A stretch of 64,000 nucleotides of DNA from Streptomyces sp. NRRL S-1022 (lineage in GTDB: Bacteria > Actinomycetota > Actinomycetes > Streptomycetales > Streptomycetaceae), in NCBI RefSeq assembly GCF_000720135.1, contig NZ_JOIU01000017.1:1-64000 (forward strand), read 5' to 3'. The notes beneath the pieces are model-generated. The model saw only the letters and a program-made list of their open reading frames with translations, was not told the origin of the DNA and made no database searches. The position numbers and the translations under genes were made by a program. How positions within the stretch are numbered: position 1 is the first letter of the stretch; each line of letters starts with the position of its first letter. Positions 45,490 to 54,518 of this stretch are shown here, in pieces.

Positions 45490-46641
45490 TCAGCAGTACA
45501 GGTTGGCGCCCGGTGAGACCCCGAGGATCTGGGTGAACCGCTGGTAGGCGTCGACGCGGCTCTGCACCTGCGCCGGGTTCTTGCCGTCGCACTCCAGGGA
45601 ACCGTTGATGGAGCGGATGGTCTGGCCGAAGCCGGCGCCGCCCACCATGGCGTTGTGCGGGGTCATGGTGCCGGGTCCGCTCTGGGTGTTCCAGTACCAC
45701 AGGCCGGTCTTCCAGGCCACGGCGGAGTCGTTCTGCACCAGCCACGGGTTGCCGAGCAGGTCGATGCCGAGGGCGTCGCCGGCGGCCTTGTAGTTGAAGT
45801 TCCAGGACAGCTGGAGGGGACCGCGCCCGTAGTACGCCGCCTGCCCCGCCGGGCAGCCGTACGACTGGCTCCAGTCGCAGTAGTGCGGGTAGTTGGCCGT
45901 GTTCTGCTCCACGACGTACACCAGGCCGCCGGTCTCGTGGCTGACGTTGGCGAGGAAGGCGGCGGCCTCCTGCTTCTTCACGGTGTCGCTGCCGGTGTTC
46001 GCGAACCCGGGGTAGGCGCGGAGGGCGGCGGTCAGACCGCTGTAGGTGTAGAACGAGTTCCGGTTCGGGAACATCTGGTTGAACTGGGCCTCGGAGACGA
46101 CGAACCCGGACGGCGTGGTGTCACCGCCACCGCTCGCCGGCGCGTTCCACTTCTGGTTGGCGCCGCCGGAGCAGCTCCAGATCTGCAGCCGTGTGCCGTT
46201 GGCCGAGTTGTTGTCCCGTACGTCCAGGCACTTGTTCGCGGCCGGGTTGACGATGTCGCGCGCGGCGCTGACCACCCACTGCTGGTTGGCCCCGCCGGAG
46301 CAGTCCCACAGCTGTACGGCGGCTCCGTCGGCGGTACCGCGGTCGACGACGTCCAGGCACTTGCCGAGTGCCCGCAAGGTGCCGTCGCCCGGATTGGACC
46401 ACCGCTGGGCCGCGGTGCCGTTGCAGTCGTAGAGCTGTACGGCCGTGCCGTTGGCGCTGTTCGCGCCCGCGACGTCGACGCACTTGCCGGCCAGGCCGCT
46501 GATCTGCCCGTCGGCGGCCTGCGCCGGGGTGACGGCGAACAGCACGGCGAGGGACGCGGAGATGACGGCGGCCAGGAGGCGTCCGGGGTGCAGGCGGCGC
46601 CTGCGGCGCAGCGGTGTCCGTCCGGCTTCGGGGTGACGCAT
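45490..46641 (-). CDS. Secreted GH19 chitinase with N-terminal CBM13 (ricin) domain
   Basis: A 383-residue enzyme. A signal peptide (1-43, ending TPAQAA) is followed by a three-repeat ricin-type CBM13 (45-166, with QIWSCSGGANQKW), a Gly/Thr linker and the GH19 domain. The catalytic Glu pair is at 236 (SHETGG) and 245, spaced 9 as in Streptomyces ChiC; YYGRGPLQLSWNFNY follows. It hydrolyses chitin. ATG 46641 has GGAG upstream; ATG 46662 has none. It follows the CBM13-RlpA-like gene by 65 bases and may share its DasR-like control. Confidence 0.92.
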   Translation of the reverse strand: MRHPEAGRTPLRRRRRLHPGRLLAAVISASLAVLFAVTPAQAADGQISGLAGKCVDVAGANSANGTAVQLYDCNGTAAQRWSNPGDGTLRALGKCLDVVDRGTADGAAVQLWDCSGGANQQWVVSAARDIVNPAANKCLDVRDNNSANGTRLQIWSCSGGANQKWNAPASGGGDTTPSGFVVSEAQFNQMFPNRNSFYTYSGLTAALRAYPGFANTGSDTVKKQEAAAFLANVSHETGGLVYVVEQNTANYPHYCDWSQSYGCPAGQAAYYGRGPLQLSWNFNYKAAGDALGIDLLGNPWLVQNDSAVAWKTGLWYWNTQSGPGTMTPHNAMVGGAGFGQTIRSINGSLECDGKNPAQVQSRVDAYQRFTQILGVSPGANLYC

Positions 46642-46706
46642 GAAGGGTTCGCTCCAGTTCATGGGGCCGGTTGCGGTCCGGGAGAGGTACGGGCGGTCCG
46701 CGGAGG

Positions 46707-47522
46707 TCAGTTGAGGACGGTCTGCGTGACGACGATGTGCCCGGCGTCCGGGTTCAGGCTGCCGCCGAGCCGGCTGAAGGCGCCGTCGGTCAGGTCGAGG
46801 CACTTGGGCTCCTGCGGGGTCTGCACGAACGTGCCCCGGTCGTTGACGCGGACCACCAGTGACCGGCCGTTGGCGACGTTGGTCACCTGGACCCGGGTGC
46901 CGAAGGGCAGTTGGGGCTGACGGCTGAGCGAGGTCGCCGCCGTGTCGGCGTTGTTGTCGAACAGCTCACCGCTCGCCGTCAGCGCGCCGGGCGGCTGGGG
47001 GCCGTAGTGGGTGGCCCAGCACTGCTCGCCGGCCTGCGCGGCCGGGGCGTTCCACTTCTGGTTGGCGCCGCCGGTGCAGGTCCAGATCTGTATCCGGGTG
47101 CCGTTGGCGGCGGTGTTGCCGGTGACGTCCAGGCACTTGTCCGCCTGGGGGTTGACGATGTCGTGGGCGGCGGTCACGGTCCACTTCTGGTTGGCGCCGC
47201 CGGTACAGGACCACAGCTGCGCCTTGGCGCCGTCGCCGGTCGCGTTGCCGGTGACGTCGAGGCACTTGCCGAGGGCGCGGAGCGTGCCGTCGCTGCCGGC
47301 GGTCCACTGCTGGGCGTTGGTGCCGTTGCAGTCGTAGAGCTGGACGGGCGTGCCGTCGGCGGAGTTCGCCCCGGCGACGTCGAGGCACTTGCCGGCGAGC
47401 CCGGTGACGGAGCCGGTGGCGGCCTGGGCGGGCAGGGCGGCCAGCGTCCCGGCCGATACGGCGACGGCGGCGGCGAACACGGTACGGAACAGGACCGAGC
47501 GAGTGGGGGGTTGTGCGGCCAC
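46707..47522 (-). CDS. Secreted CBM13 plus RlpA/expansin-like double-psi beta-barrel protein
   Basis: A 271-residue secreted protein. The signal peptide ends ALPAQAA, a ricin-type CBM13 covers about 36-165, and the C-terminal DPBB domain (about 170-271) has ATHYG, SGELFDNN, LPFGTRVQVTN and VRVNDRGTF. RlpA/expansin-like proteins cleave or loosen wall glycans; some secreted relatives inhibit proteases. The CBM13 is nearly identical to that of the neighbouring chitinase, which implies duplication. It is divergent from the alginate lyase gene. Confidence 0.88.
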   Translation of the reverse strand: MAAQPPTRSVLFRTVFAAAVAVSAGTLAALPAQAATGSVTGLAGKCLDVAGANSADGTPVQLYDCNGTNAQQWTAGSDGTLRALGKCLDVTGNATGDGAKAQLWSCTGGANQKWTVTAAHDIVNPQADKCLDVTGNTAANGTRIQIWTCTGGANQKWNAPAAQAGEQCWATHYGPQPPGALTASGELFDNNADTAATSLSRQPQLPFGTRVQVTNVANGRSLVVRVNDRGTFVQTPQEPKCLDLTDGAFSRLGGSLNPDAGHIVVTQTVLN

Positions 47523-47620
47523 GGGAGGAGATCACAGCCTTTCGCGGTCGATGAAGAACGGGGAAGGCCTCACCGAGCCGAGTGCTGCGTGCGGAGGCCC
47601 ACCCGGCAACCGGGAAGGTA

Positions 47621-47636
47621 AGTGGTCTGAACCAGT
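47621..47636. promoter_or_regulatory. DasR-responsive element (dre)-like site
   Basis: AGTGGTCTGAACCAGT matches 13 of 16 positions of the DasR consensus AGTGGTCTAGACCACT. It lies about 100 bases before the CBM13-RlpA-like gene, with the chitinase gene next in line. DasR represses chitin-use genes until amino-sugar phosphates appear. It lies in the 384-base divergent region 47523-47906, which otherwise holds only promoters. Confidence 0.65.
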
Positions 47637-47828
47637 ACCGTCAAGAGCCGAACAGGGCAGTTTGAAAAGGGAGTTGAGTGAGCCCGAGGAATGAATTCAG
47701 GCCAGGGTGCCGGCGCGGGGACACGTCTCCGGGCGTTCACTTGTTGACGCCGGCGGGAGAGGGGTGCCGCTCCGGCGCGTGGGCCGCCCCCTGTGAACGG
47801 CGCGCGTCCCGTGCCCCCTTGACGGCCC

Positions 47829-47844
47829 AGTGGTCCGTACCTAT
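47829..47844. promoter_or_regulatory. Weak dre-like site before the alginate lyase gene
   Basis: AGTGGTCCGTACCTAT matches 11 of 16 positions of the DasR consensus and sits about 63 bases before the alginate lyase start. The left half is good and the right half poor, so it may be chance. Confidence 0.25.
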
Positions 47845-47906
47845 GGTCTCCGTTCAGCCCGCACGTTCAAGAAGCCGCCCATCGTTCACATATGAGGACG
47901 GACTAT

Positions 47907-49133
47907 ATGCAGGACACACCCGCTCCGCGCCGCCGTGCGTCCCGGCGTTCCCGGCGTTCCGCCCTCGCCCTGACGGCGGCGGCCACCCTGCTCACCACCG
48001 GCCTGCTCTCCTGGCCCGGCACCGGGCGCGCTCAGGCCGCTCCCGCGACCTTCGTGCACCCCGGCGTCACCGTCTCCCGCGCCCAACTCGACTTCACCCG
48101 CGAAAAGGTGCTCGCCGGCGCCCAGCCGTGGAAGAGCGCGTACGACCAGATGATGGCGAGCAAGTACGCGAGCCTCGGCCGCACCCCCCAGCCCCGCGCC
48201 GTCGTGGAGTGCGGTTCCTACTCCAACCCCGACTACGGCTGCACGGACGAACGCCAGGACGCCATCGCGGCCTACACCGACGCGCTGGCCTGGTACATCA
48301 CCCGCGACGAGCGCTACGCCAAGAAGGCGATCGAGCTGATGGACGCCTGGTCCGCCGTGCTCACGGACCACACCAACAGCAACGCTCCGCTGCAGACGGG
48401 CTGGGCGGGTTCCTCCTGGCCGAAGGCCGCCGAGATCATCAAGTACACCTACCCCGGCACCTGGGCCAACTCGGGCCGTTTCGCGTCCATGCTGCGCAAC
48501 GTCTACCTGCCCAAAATCATCAACGGCTCGAACTCCAACGGCAACTGGGAGCTGTCGATGATGGAGGCGGCCGTCGGTATCTCCGTCTTCCTGGAGGACA
48601 AGACGTCGTACGACACGGCCATGGCGAAGTTCCGCACCCGCACGGCCGCGTACGTGTACCTCGCCTCCGACGGGGACCTGCCGAAGACGGTACCGAGCCA
48701 GAACCTGAACACCCGCGACAAGATCGTGTCCTACTGGCAGGGCCAGTCCACCTTCGTCACCGGTCTCACCCAGGAGACCTGCCGCGACTTCACCCACACC
48801 GGCTACGGCATCTCCGCCATCTCGCACGTCGCCGAGACCAGCCGGATCCAGGGGCAGGACCTGTACGGCACCGACGTGGGTGAGCGGCTGCGGCAGGCGC
48901 TCGGCTTCCAGGCCAAGTACGAACTGGGCGCCGCCGTCCCCAGCTGGCTGTGCGGCGGGTCGGTCAAGCGGGGGCTGGGCCCGGTCACCGAGGTCGGCTA
49001 CAACGCCCTGCACAACCGTCTGGGCGTCGCCATGACCAACACCCAGACCCTGACCGAACAGAACCGCCCGGCAGGCAGCAACAACCTCTTCGTGGCCTGG
49101 GAGACCCTCACCCACGGCGACAACCCGAACTGA
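47907..49133 (+). CDS. Secreted alginate lyase family protein
   Basis: A 408-residue secreted protein. The signal region has RRASRRSRRSALAL and then a hydrophobic core, possibly a Tat signal. The alpha-toroid alginate_lyase domain shows WAGSSWPKAAEIIKYTYP, NSNGNWELSMMEA and SQNLNTRDKIVSYW. In this family NxNW-type Asn and His residues are catalytic; GNWELS and RDFTHTGYGI fit. It likely cleaves uronate-containing polysaccharide. ATG 47907 with GAGGA upstream is preferred over ATG 47892. Confidence 0.88.
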   Translation: MQDTPAPRRRASRRSRRSALALTAAATLLTTGLLSWPGTGRAQAAPATFVHPGVTVSRAQLDFTREKVLAGAQPWKSAYDQMMASKYASLGRTPQPRAVVECGSYSNPDYGCTDERQDAIAAYTDALAWYITRDERYAKKAIELMDAWSAVLTDHTNSNAPLQTGWAGSSWPKAAEIIKYTYPGTWANSGRFASMLRNVYLPKIINGSNSNGNWELSMMEAAVGISVFLEDKTSYDTAMAKFRTRTAAYVYLASDGDLPKTVPSQNLNTRDKIVSYWQGQSTFVTGLTQETCRDFTHTGYGISAISHVAETSRIQGQDLYGTDVGERLRQALGFQAKYELGAAVPSWLCGGSVKRGLGPVTEVGYNALHNRLGVAMTNTQTLTEQNRPAGSNNLFVAWETLTHGDNPN

Positions 49134-49413
49134 CCCACGGCCGCCACCGGCGCCCGGGCGCCGCTCCACGCGGGCCCCGGGCGCACCGGCCGGTTCTCCT
49201 GCAGCTCGGCCGTGTCGCGGACGGCCGAGCGCGGCTTCACCGAAGGCCGGCCCGGCGCGGAGAGCCGCACCGGCCTGGCGGCGGTGAGCGGGTTGAACTC
49301 GGCCCGGTAGACGTCACCCGGACACTCGGCCTTCATCCTCACGGGGCCGGCAAGGACGAACGGACGGCCGCGCGGGTGAAGGCCCCCGGCCCGGCGCCGC
49401 GCTGGAGAAGACG
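49134..49413. other. Intergenic region with palindrome and possible gene remnant
   Basis: CGGCGCCCGGGCGCCG (49148-49163) is a perfect 16-bp palindrome just after the lyase stop and may aid termination. On the minus strand, 49336 downward encodes MKAECPGDVYRAEFNPLTA and continues open. It looks protein-like but matches nothing I can name and runs on into the antisense of the lyase. It is possibly a remnant. Confidence 0.3.
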
Positions 49414-50310
49414 TCAACGGGTGCGGGAATTCCGCCCGTTGCCGTGTGACCGGTGCGGCGCAAGCGGCCCGGAGGCGCTGCGCCGGCCTGGGCCGATCTG
49501 CCCGGCGAACGCCTGGAGGGCGGCCGAGCTGTTCGGCGGCAGGATCGCCATCAGCCCCTGGTCCTGCGCCTCGGCCAGCGTGTGCGCGGCCTGGCTGCCC
49601 TCCGGGGCGTGCACCAGCCGCACATGCCCGTCGCCGGAGCCCCGCCGGCCCACCGGCGTCACGGCGCCGTGTGTGCCGTCCGGCAGGGTCACCCACAGCT
49701 GGAAGTCGTCGTACCGGAAGAAGTCGGCCCCCTTCACCGGCCACGGGTAATGGTGCTCCCCGGGCACCTTCGGCAGGATCCCCTGGTGGTTCCCGCGGCT
49801 CAGCGGCACACAGGAGTTGAAGAGGCAGTCCGTCCACGCCTCGACTCCGTCGGCGTCCGTGACCGGGGTGCGCAGCAGCTGCTCGGCCTCCTCGTAGCCC
49901 AGCCGGGCCAGGGCGGGCAGCGTCTCGGGGAAGGCCGCCACGAGTTCGGCCGCGTCCTGGCGGAGCCGGTCGATCCGGGGCGGGTCGGCGCAGAACTGCA
50001 TGCTCCACTCGATGCCCACGCGGGCCCGGTACATCCGCCAGCCGCCCGCCGTCCTCACCCACAGGCTGCCGCCGTGGTGCATCTCCCAGCCCTCGGGCGC
50101 CACCGGCCGGGGCCCGTAGGGCAGGTCCGCGTCGTCGATCTCGTCGAGGATCCGGTGCGCCGTGCGCTTCGCGGCCTGGAAGAAGGGCGACTCGAAACGC
50201 TTCGGATGCTCCACCAGCCGGATCTTCCAGGGATGGTCCTCCGACTGGGCGCCGCCCGGCTTGACCGTGTCGGGCATCACGTTCCTGGTAACGGTACCGG
50301 CGCGGGTCAT
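49414..50310 (-). CDS. Conserved protein of unknown function (possibly DUF6424)
   Basis: A 298-residue soluble protein rich in Trp and Phe. Notable segments are EHPKRFESPFFQAAKRTAH, GWEMHHGGSLWVRTAGGWRMYRA, DCLFNSCVPLSRGNHQGIL and YPWPVKGADFFRYDDFQLW. I think this corresponds to a streptomycete DUF family but cannot assign a function. No membrane helix or signal is visible. GGAGGGCACC directly precedes ATG 50310. Confidence 0.7.
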   Translation of the reverse strand: MTRAGTVTRNVMPDTVKPGGAQSEDHPWKIRLVEHPKRFESPFFQAAKRTAHRILDEIDDADLPYGPRPVAPEGWEMHHGGSLWVRTAGGWRMYRARVGIEWSMQFCADPPRIDRLRQDAAELVAAFPETLPALARLGYEEAEQLLRTPVTDADGVEAWTDCLFNSCVPLSRGNHQGILPKVPGEHHYPWPVKGADFFRYDDFQLWVTLPDGTHGAVTPVGRRGSGDGHVRLVHAPEGSQAAHTLAEAQDQGLMAILPPNSSAALQAFAGQIGPGRRSASGPLAPHRSHGNGRNSRTR

Positions 50311-50447
50311 GGTGCCCTCCTCGTGCCGCCCGCGGCCCGGGTGCGGCCCGCGGTGCCGAGCGCCCCCCCGGGAATGGTCCCCTGTGACTATCGTGCGCCC
50401 GGGAGCGGGAGTCTGCGAGCGCAGGAGCCCGCCCCGGACCCTGGCGG

Positions 50448-51560
50448 TCAGGAGAAGTGGCGGACGAAGACGTCCGACTTGCCGTTGGTGTCGCCGGGCA
50501 CGAGGTCGTCGGCCGTGGACTGGAAGACCACGTCGCGCCCACCGGCGCCGACCGCGCCGGCCCCCGCCGTGGCGGGCCGGTCCGAGACGGTCTCGTCGGT
50601 GTCCGTCCACAGGTCGAGCAGCGTGAGCGACGGTCCGGTCGTGTCCTGCGGGGCGTACAGCAGGTAGCGGCCGGTGGGGTCGATGGCCAATCCCCGCGCG
50701 TTCGGCACCAGTCGGGCGGTGCCCGAGCGCACGTCGTGGACGTAGGTGTCGGAGCCCGACAGGTAGACGACCTTGCTGCCGTCGTCGCTGAGCTGGACGA
50801 GTGACGCCTTCGCGGACGGGCCCTCGATCGGGCCGGAGGCGGTGCCGACGGTCCGGTCCCACACGAAGACGTCCTCCGTCTTGCCGTCCTGGTAGGCCAC
50901 ATAGCGGCCGTCGCCGCTGATGGACGGCCTGGACGGGTAGGTGTGGCCGAAGGCGGCGACGGTCTGGTCGGCGCCGGTGCTGCGGTTCTGGACCTCGATG
51001 CGCTGGCCGAACGACGGTTGCCTCGGGGAGAACACGACGTGGGCGACATAGCCGCCGTCCCCGCTCAGTGACGGCTGGTTGCAGCTGTAGGCCGAGCAGT
51101 TGAGGGAAGCCGTCGCCCCCGTGCTCACCTGGTACTGGCGGATTCGCACGTCGTTCACCCACTGCACCGGATAGGCGACGTACGCCCCGTCACCGCTGAT
51201 CACCGGAGCCTGGAGCGGGCGCAGCTGCCCCGTCTGCCGGGTCTGCCCCGTCCGCTGGTCGCGGACGTACACCCGGTCGCCTCCCGTGGTGCCGTCGGGC
51301 GTGAGGTTCGTCGCCGACGACGAGAAGACGACGCGGCTGCCGTCGGGCGTGATCGAGGCCCCGGCGGAGTTGTCGTCGGCCTGCGTGCCGTCGGCCGCGA
51401 CACTGATCCTCTCGACACCGGCTCCGCCGCCGTCCGCGACGCTCGCGGCCTGGGCGACGGCGGCTCCGGGCAGCACCGCCGTGACCGTGCAGACCGCGGC
51501 CGCCGCGCCGAGAGCGGTCCGCACACCTCTGGTGGTGCTCCCGTTCGCGATTCCCCGCAT
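50448..51560 (-). CDS. Secreted TolB-like beta-propeller (PD40 repeat) protein
   Basis: A 370-residue protein. A signal peptide (MRGIANGSTTRG, Ala-rich core to AQAASVA) is followed by about six TolB/PD40 repeats, seen as recurring S-x-DG-x-x-V-x-(F/Y) strings: ITPDGSRVVFSSSATNL, VISGDGAYVAYPV, SLSGDGGYVAHVV, SISGDGRYVAYQD and LSDDGSKVVYLSG. Propellers of this type bind proteins or ligands outside the cell. ATG 51560 follows GGGGGGAAC. The upstream 250 bases of open frame lack a signal peptide and were excluded. Confidence 0.8.
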   Translation of the reverse strand: MRGIANGSTTRGVRTALGAAAAVCTVTAVLPGAAVAQAASVADGGGAGVERISVAADGTQADDNSAGASITPDGSRVVFSSSATNLTPDGTTGGDRVYVRDQRTGQTRQTGQLRPLQAPVISGDGAYVAYPVQWVNDVRIRQYQVSTGATASLNCSAYSCNQPSLSGDGGYVAHVVFSPRQPSFGQRIEVQNRSTGADQTVAAFGHTYPSRPSISGDGRYVAYQDGKTEDVFVWDRTVGTASGPIEGPSAKASLVQLSDDGSKVVYLSGSDTYVHDVRSGTARLVPNARGLAIDPTGRYLLYAPQDTTGPSLTLLDLWTDTDETVSDRPATAGAGAVGAGGRDVVFQSTADDLVPGDTNGKSDVFVRHFS

Positions 51561-51683
51561 GTTCCCCCCAGGCAGGACACGTCCGCCGGCTCGCCACTGG
51601 CGGCCCGCAAGCATGCAACCGCGGCGACGCATCGCGGTCAAGGCGTCACACGGTGCGTCGAGAGTGCGCCAACCTGCCACTTC

Positions 51684-53597
51684 CTACGGCCTGCTGCGGA
51701 CGAAACGCAGCGCCCAGTAACCCTCGCCCGGGCCCGGCGGCCGGTTCCAGGGTCTGGTCCGGAACGTGTGCAAACGCCCGCGGGTGAGGGCGAACCGCGG
51801 CAACCGGACGCCGTACTCGGCGGCGAGCGCCTCCAGGGCGCGGCGTTCCCCCAGCCGCTCGGCGGGCGGGTCGTCCGGCCGGAAGAGCCGCTCCGGATCC
51901 AGTGCGGCCGGCAAGGAGCCCCGTACGGCCGCCGTTCCCCGCACCGTGAACGCGTACCGTTCCTCCCCGTGCTCCGCCACGGACAGGTGGAAGACACCGG
52001 GGCGGTGCCCGTCGGACGGCTCGCTCCACACCGTCACCGCACGGGTGCCATCCGAAGCCGCGACGCCGGGGGAGTCGAACCACTTCTCGGCGAAACCACC
52101 GCCGGGCCGCGCCTCCAGCGCGAAACTCCAGCCGGCGCCCGCCCGGCCGACGCAGGCAAGCGCCCGGTCCTCCCACCCGGGCGCGTCGGCGCCGCCGCGC
52201 AGCCGCATGCGTGACTCCCACAAGGTCACCGGCTCGTCCAGCACGGTGGTCTCGTCCGCGCCGAGCCGGCCGGGCAGCTCGGCCGGCTCCACCGCCGCCA
52301 CGAGGACGAAACGGTACGACGACGACAGCACGTGCCCGGGGTCCACCTCGGTCAGCCACGCCAGCCCGGGCGGATCCACGTCGGCCGCCGGAGCCGGTGC
52401 CACGCCCCGCCGGCCCGCGCGGGGCGTGGCCAGCAGCTCCCGGCCCCGCTCCGGGGTGACCAGCGGGCCCAGGAGCGGGTCGGCGCACAGTCCGACCGGC
52501 GCGATGTGGTCCGGGCCCACGGGCCGCCACTCGGGCAGCGCGGCGCGCAGCGTCCGCCACGCCTCGTCCGTGTCACCCCACCGCGCCTGCTCCCGCGCCT
52601 GCGCCACGGCACGCCCGAAGGCGCCTCCGGGGGCGTAGCGGTAAGTGCCTTCGCGGACGTCCCGCAGGATCTCCCGCGCCGTCTCGGCCGCCGCGGGGGA
52701 GGCGTCGCCCAGGTGGTAGCTCCACGCGTAGTCGTCCCGGTGCGCGCTCACATGCTCGGCCGCCAGCACGGGCAGGACCTCCGGTGCGTAGAGCGGATCG
52801 GTCGTGAGCCCGTGGAACGACACCGTGTACGTCTGCCCCAGCATCCGGCGGATCTGGTCGCGCAGCCCCGCCGCCCGCGGCCTGCCGTACTCCAGTGCCT
52901 CGGCCAGTGCCGTCCCGGCCTCCTCGTACCGTCCCCGCAGCGCCTCCAGCCGGGCCTCCTCCACGGAGGCGTCCAGCGCCCGCGTCGTGGCGTTGACGAA
53001 CTCCTGCCCGGTGCGATGCGACCGGTCCATCTGGAGGCTGTGGAACTCCCGGTACATGTCCTCCATGAACGCCCGGAAGGAGCCGTACCGCTCCGGCGGG
53101 CTCGCCCGCCACGACGCGTAGGAATAGACGGGCCACTCCCCGTCGGCGTCCACGTCACCGGGGTCCATCAGGATGTGCACGGCGTCCGACTCCACGTCCA
53201 GTTCCAGGGCCCGCTGCCACATCCCGGCCGGCAACTCCTCCTCCGGCGCGGCATCGTCGTCCGGGTCCCCGGGGAAGTGCTCGGACAGCCCCGCCGCGTC
53301 CTGGTGCCGGCGGACCTGGTCGGTGCCGGCGAGCAGCCACACGAAGCCGCCCGCGTGCCGCCAGCCGTCGCTCACCGACAAGAACGCCCGGTACGAGGGA
53401 GGGAGCCGGTGCCCGAGCCGCTCCTCCAGTGCGCGGATCCGCTCCTCGGAGGCGGGCGGGAACCCCAGCCACCGCGTACGCAGGACCTCCTCGTCACCCG
53501 CGAGCCGCTCGTCGTCCGGCGCGTCGGGATCCTGCGCGTCCGCCCACTCGTGGCTCCAGCGCGTCAGGAACGCCCGCCAGTAGTCGCTGTCCGTCAT
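51684..53597 (-). CDS. SMI1/KNR4 family protein with large C-terminal extension
   Basis: A 637-residue protein. The N-terminal SMI1/KNR4 (SUKH) domain covers about 10-190 (ERIRALEERLGHRLPPSYRAFLSVSDGW). A Glu/Ala-rich helical region (200-330) and a C-terminal beta-rich region of unknown type follow. SUKH domains are often immunity proteins against contact-dependent toxins, but long streptomycete versions stand alone, as here with no toxin nearby. ATG 53597 (MTDSDYWRAFLTRW) was chosen; the upstream extension is low-complexity. Confidence 0.85.
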   Translation of the reverse strand: MTDSDYWRAFLTRWSHEWADAQDPDAPDDERLAGDEEVLRTRWLGFPPASEERIRALEERLGHRLPPSYRAFLSVSDGWRHAGGFVWLLAGTDQVRRHQDAAGLSEHFPGDPDDDAAPEEELPAGMWQRALELDVESDAVHILMDPGDVDADGEWPVYSYASWRASPPERYGSFRAFMEDMYREFHSLQMDRSHRTGQEFVNATTRALDASVEEARLEALRGRYEEAGTALAEALEYGRPRAAGLRDQIRRMLGQTYTVSFHGLTTDPLYAPEVLPVLAAEHVSAHRDDYAWSYHLGDASPAAAETAREILRDVREGTYRYAPGGAFGRAVAQAREQARWGDTDEAWRTLRAALPEWRPVGPDHIAPVGLCADPLLGPLVTPERGRELLATPRAGRRGVAPAPAADVDPPGLAWLTEVDPGHVLSSSYRFVLVAAVEPAELPGRLGADETTVLDEPVTLWESRMRLRGGADAPGWEDRALACVGRAGAGWSFALEARPGGGFAEKWFDSPGVAASDGTRAVTVWSEPSDGHRPGVFHLSVAEHGEERYAFTVRGTAAVRGSLPAALDPERLFRPDDPPAERLGERRALEALAAEYGVRLPRFALTRGRLHTFRTRPWNRPPGPGEGYWALRFVRSRP

Positions 53598-53791
53598 GCC
53601 ACCGATCGTGCCAGCCGCCACTGACAACGCCCCTCCGGCAGCCGGAACTTGGGCCGCCGGGGGCGGGCACCGACCCGGCGGCCCCCCGGCCGGCACCGGC
53701 ATGTCATGTGGCCGGACATGAGACACGGCCCGGGCTGGTGTGCCCGGGCCATGTGCCTCCCACCTACGTCTCGTGCGAGACCTGTGTGGGG

Positions 53792-54271
53792 TCAGAGCGC
53801 CCCGGGGCCGGCGTCCTCGGGCCGGACCCGGCCGCGCCAGGCACCGGACTCCCCACCGCGCTCCTCGATGAACTGCTTGAACCGCTTCATGTCACCCTTG
53901 ACGCGCCGGTCGATCGTGCCGATCAGGTCCGCGGCCTTCTCCACGGCCCCGCTGGGCTCGATGTCCATCACCAGCTCGACCTTGGTGTGGCCGTCGTCCA
54001 GACGCTCGAAGCGGACCGAGCCCTTCTGGCTGGTGTCGCCGCTCGTGGTGCGCCAGGTGATGCGCTCGTCGGGCAGCTGGTCGACGATCTCGGTGTCGAA
54101 CTCCCGCCGCACCCCGCCGATCTTCGTGGTCCAGTGATTGTGCCGGTCGTCCAGCTGCCTGACCTCTTCGACGCCTTCCATGAAGTTCGGGAACTCCTCG
54201 AACTGCGTCCACTGGTTGTAGGCGGTGTGGAGCGGAACCTCGACCTCTACCGCTTCCCGGACCGTGCTCAT
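53792..54271 (-). CDS. SRPBCC family protein (polyketide cyclase/dehydrase-like)
   Basis: A 159-residue START-like protein. The family start VREAVEVEVPLHTAYNQWTQFEEFPNFMEGVEEVRQ is clear, then RREFDTEIVDQLPDERITW. These helix-grip proteins bind hydrophobic ligands; function here is unknown. GGAGG lies 7 bases before ATG 54271. It is divergent from htpG. Confidence 0.9.
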   Translation of the reverse strand: MSTVREAVEVEVPLHTAYNQWTQFEEFPNFMEGVEEVRQLDDRHNHWTTKIGGVRREFDTEIVDQLPDERITWRTTSGDTSQKGSVRFERLDDGHTKVELVMDIEPSGAVEKAADLIGTIDRRVKGDMKRFKQFIEERGGESGAWRGRVRPEDAGPGAL

Positions 54272-54368
54272 CTCTGTACCTCCGTTGTCACTCCTTGGCT
54301 GGACCTGGCGAGTACCCGGAGAAGCGGAGGTCATGAGCACCGAAACCGGAAACCGGGAACGTGAGGGA

Positions 54369-54390
54369 GCGCATACGCAGCGCATACGCG
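54369..54390. repeat. Tandem 11-bp repeat upstream of htpG
   Basis: GCGCATACGCA is followed directly by GCGCATACGCG. The pair lies 129-150 bases before the htpG start in the divergent promoter region and could be a regulator site or a chance duplication. Confidence 0.3.
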
Positions 54391-54518
54391 GCGCAGCGGC
54401 CCGTTCGCCGCCCCGGTTCGATCCAGCCACTGCGCCCCATTCGGGCCACCGCGCTGACGTGGTGTTTTACAGTGGCTGCACCAGTTCCAGCGACAGGACC
54501 GGAGAGGTATCCGCGAAC

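Noticed and set aside
54333..54518. N-terminal extension of HtpG from ATG 54333
   Set aside because: In frame and open, but its ribosome site is only 2 bases from the ATG and Hsp90 proteins start at MPTETFEFQ.
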